From DATMXT01 sp035560415 (GTDB taxonomy: Bacteria > Bacillota > Clostridia > Oscillospirales > Feifaniaceae): 33,767 bases of DNA. The stretch lies in the NCBI GenBank assembly GCA_035560415.1, contig DATMZG010000084.1, positions 1 through 33,767 on the forward strand, read 5' to 3'. Both the position numbers and the translations under genes were made by a program. The notes beneath the pieces were generated by a model that was not told the origin of the DNA, searched no databases, and saw only the letters and a program-made list of their open reading frames with translations. Positions within the stretch are counted from its first letter, which is position 1. Each line of letters opens with the position of its first letter. Of this stretch, positions 28,467-33,767 are shown one piece after another.

Positions 28467-28709
28467 TTGAAACGAACATGTAAAGCGGATGAGATGGAGA
28501 TGGCCATAAGCTTCAAGGCCATGCGGTTGTCCTGGGCATTTGTGTTGCTTTCGCTCCTCGCGTGGTGTGTGGGGGAACTCCTCGTCCGACACGAAATGCC
28601 GTTCATTCCGTTTATGATTATCTGCGTTTCAAATCTGATTTTTTTCTCAGCCAAGCTCATTCTGACAAAGAAATTGGCCGGGGAAGGGTCGGACGAAAAT
28701 GAAAAATAA
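28467..28709 (+). CDS. Small two-pass membrane protein (80 aa)
   Basis: The start is TTG at 28467 with GAGGAGG seven bases upstream. The 80-aa product has two hydrophobic segments, about residues 20-40 (LSWAFVLLSLLAWCVGELLV) and 46-66 (FIPFMIICVSNLIFFSAKLIL), a basic N-terminus and a charged, acidic C-terminus. I recognise no named family, but small two-pass proteins are commonly encoded next to short XRE regulators of the type found downstream, where they may sequester or modulate the regulator at the membrane. It overlaps the regulator by 11 bases, so the two are translationally coupled. Confidence 0.82.
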   Translation: MKRTCKADEMEMAISFKAMRLSWAFVLLSLLAWCVGELLVRHEMPFIPFMIICVSNLIFFSAKLILTKKLAGEGSDENEK

Positions 28710-28896
28710 CGTCAAATTTTTGAGAAAACAAATGGATATGCGGCAGGAGGACCTGGCGGGGCGGCTCGGGGTGACGAGGCAGACCATCATCGCGATTGAA
28801 AACGACAAGTATGACCCGACTTTGTCGCTGGCCTTTAAACTCGCGGATTTGCTCGGGACAACGGTGGATGAGCTCTTTTCGCCGGGAAGGCCGTGA
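28699..28896 (+). CDS. XRE family transcriptional regulator (65 aa, HTH_3 only)
   Basis: A 65-aa protein that is almost entirely one helix-turn-helix: VKFLRKQMDMRQEDLAGRL, then the recognition helix region VTRQTIIAIENDKYDPTLSLAFKLADLLG and a short DELF end. This is the YozG-like group of minimal XRE repressors. It should bind DNA as a dimer; the paired 21-bp dyads at 28382 and 28428 in front of its own operon are the obvious targets, giving negative autoregulation. The ATG at 28699 lies inside the end of the membrane protein gene. The only terminator-like sequence downstream (28932-28965) is aimed mainly at the minus strand. Confidence 0.93.
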   Translation: MKNNVKFLRKQMDMRQEDLAGRLGVTRQTIIAIENDKYDPTLSLAFKLADLLGTTVDELFSPGRP

Positions 28897-28931
28897 CGGC
28901 GGACACCGCACACAAATATTCCTGACTACGC

Positions 28932-28965
28932 AAAAAGAGAGCGCCGGCAGACTTGTCGGCGCTCT
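28932..28965 (-). terminator. Terminator of the gpsA-trpS-tagO-mnaA operon
   Basis: A 9-bp stem AGAGCGCCG/CGGCGCTCT (28965-28957, 28946-28938) is followed on the minus strand by CTTTTT. On the plus strand it is followed only by AATT, so it may stop the XRE transcript weakly. Confidence 0.85.
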
Positions 28966-28972
28966 AATTCCA

Positions 28973-30097
28973 TTAGGCGTTGAATTTATCGGGCGGCGAC
29001 TGTCTGAGCCCGAACTCAAACAAAATGGCCTCGACGATGCGGCGGCAGGCCTGCCCGTCCCCATAGGGGTTGACGGCTTTGGCCATGGCGTCGTAGGCCG
29101 ACTTGTCGGTGAGCAGCGTCTGCGCCGCCGCCACGATGTCATTTTCCTTCGTGCCGACAAGGCGCACCGTGCCGGCCTCCACCGCCTCCGGCCGCTCGGT
29201 CTCCCGGCGCAGCACTAAGACCGGCTTGCCGAGCGCCGGCGCCTCCTCCTGAAGGCCGCCCGAATCGGTCATGACAAAGAGGCACCGCGACATGAGGTTG
29301 TGCATGACGGCCGCGTCGACAGGCTCTGTGAGCCGGACATTCGGAATGTCCGAAAGCAGCCGGTAGACGGGTTCCCGCACGGCGGGGTTGGGGTGGACGG
29401 GGTAGATGACGCCGACGTCCGGGTGGGCGAGGGCGACGCCCCGCACAGCCCGGCAGATGGCCTCCAGCGGCCCGCCGAGATTTTCCCTGCGGTGGGCGGT
29501 CAGGACGATGTACTTGTCAAACCCCGCCGCCATCGGCAGCGCCATTTCTTTACGCACCGTATATTTTAAGGCATCTATTACAGTATTGCCGGTGACGTAG
29601 ACCCCCTTTGCCACCCCTTCGCGGGCGAGGTTGGCGGCGTTGTTCCTGGTGGGGGCGAAGTGATACTTTGCGAGGTGCCCCACGACGATGCGGTTGGCCT
29701 CCTCCGGAAAGGGGGCGGCCATGTCGTATGTGCGCAGCCCCGCCTCGACATGCCCGACCGGGATGCCGCAGTAAAAGGCGGCGAGCGCGGCGCTGGCCGT
29801 CGTCGTCGTGTCCCCGTGGACCAAGACGAGGTCGGGCGCAAGCTCGCGCAGCGGCCCCTCGAGCCCCGCAATGACCTTGGAGGCGATGCCGCACAGCGAC
29901 TGCCGGTCCCGCATGACGTCGAGGTCAACGTCGGGGACAATTTCAAAGAGCTTATTGACTTCGTCCAGGAGTTCCCGATGCTGGGCCGTGACGCAGACGT
30001 GGCTTTCAATTTCGGGCTCCCTGCGCAAAGCGTCGCACAAGGGCCCCATTTTGATGGCCTCCGGTCGGGTTCCGTAAATGGACAGCACCTTAATCAT
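28973..30097 (-). CDS. mnaA: UDP-N-acetylglucosamine 2-epimerase (non-hydrolysing)
   Basis: A 374-aa enzyme that interconverts UDP-GlcNAc and UDP-ManNAc, supplying ManNAc for wall teichoic acid or a capsule. Motifs: IYGTRPEAIKMGPL at the N-terminus, CVTAQHRELLDEV, LVHGDTTTTASAA, GHVEAGLRTYD, PEEANRIVVGHL, the LTAHRRENLG segment, and TDSGGLQEEAPALGKPVLVLRRETERPEA with the UDP-binding residues. The ATG at 30097 has GGGGAGGAG upstream and overlaps tagO by 8 bases; a longer ORF upstream is an Arg-rich frame inside tagO. Next to tagO it points to a ManNAc-GlcNAc linkage unit. wecB is an alternative name. Confidence 0.96.
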   Translation of the reverse strand: MIKVLSIYGTRPEAIKMGPLCDALRREPEIESHVCVTAQHRELLDEVNKLFEIVPDVDLDVMRDRQSLCGIASKVIAGLEGPLRELAPDLVLVHGDTTTTASAALAAFYCGIPVGHVEAGLRTYDMAAPFPEEANRIVVGHLAKYHFAPTRNNAANLAREGVAKGVYVTGNTVIDALKYTVRKEMALPMAAGFDKYIVLTAHRRENLGGPLEAICRAVRGVALAHPDVGVIYPVHPNPAVREPVYRLLSDIPNVRLTEPVDAAVMHNLMSRCLFVMTDSGGLQEEAPALGKPVLVLRRETERPEAVEAGTVRLVGTKENDIVAAAQTLLTDKSAYDAMAKAVNPYGDGQACRRIVEAILFEFGLRQSPPDKFNA

Positions 30098-31211
30098 GCG
30101 GCGTCTCCTCCCCCTGCGCCGTGTCGGCGTGCGCTTCCTCGTCCGGCTTTTGCACCACGGCGTGCAGCGTGCCGTTTTTGCGGCGCTCATCCACGGTGTG
30201 GGCGGCGACAATCGAGACCAGCATGGCACTTCCGACCAGCATGAGGGCCTTCATGGCGCCGGACGAGGTCAGCAGCACCGCGGCAAGCCCCAAAATGGCC
30301 GAGACGACATACATGATGGCGACCGCCTGCTTCTGGGAGAAGCCCATGTCGATGAGCCGGTGGTGCAGGTGCCCGCGGTCGGCCTTCATAGGCGGCCGGC
30401 CGGTGGCAATGCGGCGGATGATGGCAAACGTCGTGTCGAAAATCGGCAGGCCGAAAATGAGGAAGGGCACCGTGAAGGAGATGACGGCGTAGAACTTGAA
30501 GAGCCCCTGAATGGACATGGTGGCCAGCATATAGCCTAAAAACATGGCGCCGGTGTCGCCCATGAAAATTTTTGCCGGATTTAAGTTGTAGGGGATGAAG
30601 CCGATACAGGCGCCGGCCAGGGCCGCCGCCAACAGCGCGACCGAGGCGTCCGACACCAGAATGGAGATGGTCATGAGGGCGAAGGTGCCGATCGAGGAGA
30701 CCCCGACCGCAAGCCCGTCCAGCCCGTCAATGAAGTTGACGGCGTTGGTCATGCCGACAATCCACAGCAGCGTAAGCGGAATGCCCCAGACGCCCAGCAC
30801 GATGTAGGGTTTATCCGAGAAAATGTTGAAGTTGGTCAGCACTTCCACCTTGACTCCGGCGAAGACCGGAATGAGGGCGGCCGCGATTTGAATGGCGAAT
30901 TTGGGCTTTGCCGGCAGCGCCACGATGTCGTCCACAATGCCGAGCACGACAATGAGGCAGGCCCCGAGCAGCGTGGCCCGAAGCTGAGGCGTGATGTCGA
31001 CAAAGAGCAGCGACGCAAATATGAAGCCGCAGAAAATGGCCAGCCCTCCGAGCCGCGGAATGGGGTGGTCATGCATGCGGCGGCCGTCTTTGGGGATGTC
31101 GATGGCCCCCACCTTGCCGGCCAGCGCTTTGACCAGCGGGGTGAGGGAAAAAGCCGTCAGCGCGGCGACGGCAAAGGTCAGTGATATTTCGAGATAGAAG
31201 GCAGGAACCAT
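30090..31211 (-). CDS. tagO: Undecaprenyl-phosphate N-acetylglucosaminyl 1-phosphate transferase (TagO/WecA)
   Basis: A 373-aa polytopic membrane enzyme with about 10-11 segments. It transfers GlcNAc-1-P from UDP-GlcNAc to undecaprenyl phosphate, the first step of wall teichoic acid or related polymer synthesis. Signatures: MHDHPIPRLGG near residue 46, the DD motif in VLGIVDDIVALPAK, NAVNFIDGLDGLA, the FMGDTGAMFLG catalytic aspartate, and the HLHHRLID cytoplasmic loop. A charged 40-aa C-terminal tail (ERRKNG...EEAHADTAQGEE) follows the last segment. The ATG at 31211 has AGGAG four bases upstream. It follows trpS by 61 bases that hold a hairpin. Confidence 0.95.
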   Translation of the reverse strand: MVPAFYLEISLTFAVAALTAFSLTPLVKALAGKVGAIDIPKDGRRMHDHPIPRLGGLAIFCGFIFASLLFVDITPQLRATLLGACLIVVLGIVDDIVALPAKPKFAIQIAAALIPVFAGVKVEVLTNFNIFSDKPYIVLGVWGIPLTLLWIVGMTNAVNFIDGLDGLAVGVSSIGTFALMTISILVSDASVALLAAALAGACIGFIPYNLNPAKIFMGDTGAMFLGYMLATMSIQGLFKFYAVISFTVPFLIFGLPIFDTTFAIIRRIATGRPPMKADRGHLHHRLIDMGFSQKQAVAIMYVVSAILGLAAVLLTSSGAMKALMLVGSAMLVSIVAAHTVDERRKNGTLHAVVQKPDEEAHADTAQGEETPHD

Positions 31212-31234
31212 GGCACTCCTAACATACGTTCATC

Positions 31235-31261
31235 GGGGCCTTCCGCACGGCGGAAAGCCCC
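31235..31261. other. Hairpin between trpS and tagO
   Basis: GGGGC...GCCCC with an inner TTCCG/CGGAA stem. The T-run (TTTT) lies on the plus strand, where no gene is transcribed; on the minus strand no T-run follows. It may slow or process the mRNA between trpS and tagO. Confidence 0.4.
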
Positions 31262-31272
31262 TTTTCGGACAG

Positions 31273-32271
31273 TTATTTGGGCATGATGAAGCCAAGCTTC
31301 TCATGCACCTCATTGACTTTGGCCTGTGCAATCGCCTGCGCCTTGTCGGCGCCGATTTTCAGCAGGCTGTCGAGGTGATCGGTATTTTTCAAGAGGTCAA
31401 GCGTGCGCTCCCGCACCGGGCGCAGCAGCTCGACCGTCGCCTCGCCCACGGCTTTTTTGAAGTCGCCATAGCCGCGGCCAGCAAACTCGGCCTCGACCTC
31501 AGCCGGCGTTTTTCCGGTCCCCGCACAGTAGATGGAAATGAGGTTGTTGACCCCGTCCCGGCCCTCGCCAATGGCAACGGTCGACCCGCTGTCGGTGACC
31601 GCCCGCTTGAACTTGCGCATGATGGCCTCCGGCTCATCCATGACGAGGACATAGGCGTTGTCGTTGGTGTCGGACTTCGACATTTTGGCGGTGGGCTCCT
31701 GCAGGCTCATGATTCTGGCCCCGATTTTGGGGGTGATGCACTCGGGCGGCACAAAAGTGCCGGGGAAGGCCGTGTTGAACCGGATGGCGATGTCGCGGGC
31801 CAGCTCGACATGCTGCCGCTGGTCCTCGCCGACCGGCACGACGTCGGCATTGTAGATGAGAATATCGGCCGCCATGAGCACCGGGTAGTCGAAGAGCCCC
31901 GCGTTGATGTTGTCGGTGTGCTTTCTCGACTTCTCCTTGAACTGGGTCATGCGGGAGAGCTCGCCGAACATCGTAAAGCAGTTTAAAATCCAGGCCAGCA
32001 CCGCGTGCTGCGGCGCGTGGCTTTGAATGAAGAGAATGCACTTGTCGGGGTCAAGCCCTGAGGCCAAAAGCTGCGCAAAGAGCTGATAGGCCTGCGAGCG
32101 CAGGTTCTCGGGGTCCTGCCGCACCGTGACGGCGTGCTGGTCGACGACGCAAAACCGGCAGTCGTACTCGTCTTGCATCTCAGCAAAATTCTTTAAGGCG
32201 CCGAGGTAATTGCCCAGCGTAATGCGGCCGCTCGGCTGAATGCCGCTGAACGCGATTTTCTTTTTATCCAT
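31273..32271 (-). CDS. trpS: Tryptophanyl-tRNA synthetase
   Basis: A 332-aa class I synthetase. The HIGH-like motif is TLGN at 18-21 (SGIQPSGRITLGNYLGAL), the KMSKS motif is intact (TAKMSKSDTND, about residue 195), and the Trp pocket segments PVLMAADILIYNADVVPVGEDQRQHVELARDIA are clear. It charges tRNA-Trp. The ATG at 32271 is chosen over an in-frame start at 32295, because GGGAG lies seven bases upstream of it. It begins 20 bases after gpsA. No T-box precedes it, so it is probably expressed from the gpsA promoter. Confidence 0.97.
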   Translation of the reverse strand: MDKKKIAFSGIQPSGRITLGNYLGALKNFAEMQDEYDCRFCVVDQHAVTVRQDPENLRSQAYQLFAQLLASGLDPDKCILFIQSHAPQHAVLAWILNCFTMFGELSRMTQFKEKSRKHTDNINAGLFDYPVLMAADILIYNADVVPVGEDQRQHVELARDIAIRFNTAFPGTFVPPECITPKIGARIMSLQEPTAKMSKSDTNDNAYVLVMDEPEAIMRKFKRAVTDSGSTVAIGEGRDGVNNLISIYCAGTGKTPAEVEAEFAGRGYGDFKKAVGEATVELLRPVRERTLDLLKNTDHLDSLLKIGADKAQAIAQAKVNEVHEKLGFIMPK

Positions 32272-32291
32272 ACGGAATCTCCCTTTCAAAA

Positions 32292-33254
32292 TCAATCAAA
32301 TTCGGATTTGACCGAGCGCAAAAACAGCCCTGTCAACTCCTGTTTGGGGTCTGCGCCGTGGTGCACGATGTTGAGCACCGCCCGCGAAATGGGCAGCTCG
32401 ACCCCGAGTTCGTCCGACAGCTTCACCATGGCCTTGACGGTGTAGACCCCTTCGGCCAGCTTGGTGTAGGCCTCGCCCTTGACAAAGGTCTCGCCGAACA
32501 TGCGGTTTTGCGAGAACTCCGAGAAGAGCGTGGCCTCATAGTCGCCCAGATGGCACAGCCCGTAAGCCGAAAGCTCATTGCCGCCCATGGCCTTAATGAG
32601 CCTTGCGACCTCCCTCGCCCCGCGGGCCATGAGGGCTCCCTTGAGGCTGGTATAACCGAAGCCGTCGAGCATGCCGGCGGCAAGTCCGATGACGTTCTTG
32701 GCCGCGGCGCCGATTTCGGTGCCGATGAGGTCGTTTCCGATATAGAGGCGAATCAGCTCGCTGCCGAGCGCATCGATGATCCACTTGATGAGCGCCTTGT
32801 CCTCGCTGTCGACCACCATCGCGCCCGGAATGCCGGCCGTGTAGCTCTGCACATGACCGGGCCCGGAGAGTACCGCCACGCGAACGCTCTGCCTGATGCT
32901 CTCGCCCATGACGGTCGAGAGCCGCTTGCCGGTGTCCTGCTCAAGCCCCTTCATGCAGAGCAAAAAGGGCTTTTTCGACAGGTCATACCTGTCTAGCCGC
33001 GCGGCGAAAGAGCGCAGCGCCTGCGAGGAGATGGATATGATGATGAGCTCGGCGTGGCCGACGGCCTCGTCGAGGTCGGTTGTCAGTTTCAGGCCGGAGG
33101 GCAACTCGAGATAGCTGTTGCGGCGGGTCCGAATCAGCTCCTCGATGTCCGGTTCCCCCGGCCTGCCCCACATGAGTACGTCGTGCCCGCAGCGCGCGGC
33201 ATACCAGGCCTGAAAGGCGCCCCAGCGTCCGCATCCGAGTACGGATATTTTCAT
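32292..33254 (-). CDS. gpsA: Glycerol-3-phosphate dehydrogenase [NAD(P)+]
   Basis: A 320-aa enzyme that reduces dihydroxyacetone phosphate to sn-glycerol-3-phosphate for phospholipid synthesis. The N-terminal Rossmann motif is VLGCGRWGAF (GxGxxG type), followed by LIIISISSQALRSFAARL, the KGLE segment, VAVLSGPGHVQ, and the catalytic lysine in GTEIGAAAKNVIGLAAG. GLCHLGDYEATLFSEFSQNRMFG and the C-terminal LPISRAVLNIVHHG complete the family pattern. The ATG at 33254 has GGGAGG eight bases upstream; upstream in-frame residues are untranslated leader. Some residues differ from the usual GAGxWG and GPxxA, so it is a divergent member. First gene of the operon. Confidence 0.93.
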   Translation of the reverse strand: MKISVLGCGRWGAFQAWYAARCGHDVLMWGRPGEPDIEELIRTRRNSYLELPSGLKLTTDLDEAVGHAELIIISISSQALRSFAARLDRYDLSKKPFLLCMKGLEQDTGKRLSTVMGESIRQSVRVAVLSGPGHVQSYTAGIPGAMVVDSEDKALIKWIIDALGSELIRLYIGNDLIGTEIGAAAKNVIGLAAGMLDGFGYTSLKGALMARGAREVARLIKAMGGNELSAYGLCHLGDYEATLFSEFSQNRMFGETFVKGEAYTKLAEGVYTVKAMVKLSDELGVELPISRAVLNIVHHGADPKQELTGLFLRSVKSEFD

Positions 33255-33357
33255 GATGCCGTCCTCCCACAGAATAGTTTCGTCAGTTCCATTGCCGCCG
33301 GCGCATGTCAACGCCCAAAAAAGCGGGGCACAAAGCAACCCGCGGTATGCCGATGGC

Positions 33358-33395
33358 AAAAGCGGTGAAAATGACCGCTTTTGGCTATTATAGCA
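33358..33395 (-). promoter_or_regulatory. gpsA promoter and 5'-terminal mRNA hairpin
   Basis: On the minus strand an extended -10 box, TGC-TATAAT (33395-33387), predicts a start near 33380; the -35 region (TTCTCT) is weak. The first transcribed bases form a 9-bp stem AAAAGCGGT/ACCGCTTTT (33382-33374 and 33366-33358). A hairpin at the very 5' end usually protects mRNA; with its four T it could also act as a weak early attenuator. Confidence 0.65.
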
Positions 33396-33478
33396 TAACC
33401 GTTAGCGAAAGAGAATAGGATACTTAAAATTGAAAGCTGTGAACAATTTGCAAATTATTGTGAATTATTGGAAAAGTG

Positions 33479-33507
33479 TTGACATGCCGGCTTCCCGGTG
33501 GTATTAT
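33479..33507 (+). promoter_or_regulatory. Promoter of the initiator tRNA gene
   Basis: Consensus TTGACA at 33479-33484, a 17-base spacer and TATTAT at 33502-33507, 22 bases before the tRNA. It matches the tRNA promoter at 12310 box for box. The flanking DNA from 33400 is AT-rich. Confidence 0.88.
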
Positions 33508-33529
33508 ATTTTGGCAATCAAAAAAATAC

Positions 33530-33606
<77 letters not shown>

Positions 33607-33615
33607 ATTTCACTT

Positions 33616-33658
33616 AAGACCGAAATCAACGCACTTGTTGTGATGATTTCGGTCTTTT
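33616..33658 (+). terminator. Intrinsic terminator of tRNA-fMet
   Basis: A perfect 13-bp stem AAGACCGAAATCA/TGATTTCGGTCTT (33616-33628, 33644-33656) with a 15-base loop, followed by TT, G and TTTTT. Confidence 0.88.
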
Positions 33659-33767
33659 GTTTTTCAAAATAATCTTAAGCACTATTTTTACATCCAAAGC
33701 ATTTTCTGTTATCGTTATTTACTTCTCGATACAATTACCTACTGAATTGAAATTCAAAGGCTATAAC
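33659..33767. other. AT-rich right edge without a visible gene
   Basis: About 110 bases of clearly lower GC than the rest of the window. No frame with a ribosome binding site is seen. It may be the start of a different genomic segment after the tRNA gene; the window ends before this can be judged. Confidence 0.4.

Noticed and set aside
30098..30229. A 44-residue N-terminal extension of the UDP-GlcNAc epimerase
   Set aside because: The extension is Arg-rich, lies entirely within tagO in another frame, and the family start at IYGTRPEAIK matches the ATG at 30097 with its own ribosome binding site.

Overview
The window reads as a chromosomal segment of a GC-rich, spore-forming Clostridia-like Firmicute, most likely a relative of the Oscillospiraceae. 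This placement is inference from gene content: a short clostridial-type SpoIIE, TagO/MnaA wall-polymer genes, a DUF1934-argS pair, NifS/IscU of the clostridial type, GGAGG ribosome binding sites, frequent TTG/GTG starts and tRNA genes that encode their own CCA. Nearly all of it is housekeeping DNA in tightly packed operons with 1-11 base overlaps.

Layout. 1-374: two small overlapping unknown genes on the minus strand. 517-3180 (minus): ferredoxin, trmN6, rsmI, nudC. 3288-9036 (minus): an operon from a good promoter at 9008-9036, with murI, DUF1934, argS, an S41 protease and a homocysteine-methyltransferase-like protein that has lost its Cys-Cys zinc pair. 9080-10226 (minus): a secreted deacetylase-like protein without the catalytic residues. 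10359-12299 (plus): spoIIE. 12310-12990: tRNA-Met, tRNA-Glu, tRNA-derived repeats and a tandem 86-bp palindromic repeat. 13042-14712: a small membrane protein facing a two-gene holin/amidase lysis cassette. 15156-17346 (plus): rnhA, cysteine desulfurase and iscU. 17494-19154 (plus): a tautomerase, a MerR/TipAS regulator with a 19-bp-spacer promoter, and a small basic protein. 19204-27285 (minus): a complete eight-gene shikimate/phenylalanine/tyrosine operon. 27364-28260 (minus): an S1-domain protein. 28382-28896 (plus): an autoregulatory-looking membrane protein/XRE pair. 28973-33395 (minus): gpsA, trpS, tagO, mnaA. 33479-33658 (plus): initiator tRNA-Met, followed by AT-rich DNA.

How the genes work together. 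The aro operon encodes every step from DAHP synthesis to chorismate plus the two committed steps to phenylpyruvate and 4-hydroxyphenylpyruvate, with AroE and AroK fused. Between its promoter and aroF lies a 27-codon reading frame with a strong ribosome binding site, 10 of whose residues 4-18 are Phe or Tyr and which has no Trp, followed by an intrinsic terminator. This is the architecture of ribosome-mediated attenuation, in a lineage where T-boxes are the better-known solution; I consider it the most interesting signal here.

Other unusual features are the tandem 86-bp repeats, whose differences preserve base pairs and a UNCG tetraloop; a 12-bp hairpin that buries the ribosome binding site of the S1-like gene; paired 21-bp operators in front of the membrane/XRE pair; and the orphan lysis cassette. 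No IS element, CRISPR array or intact prophage was seen.
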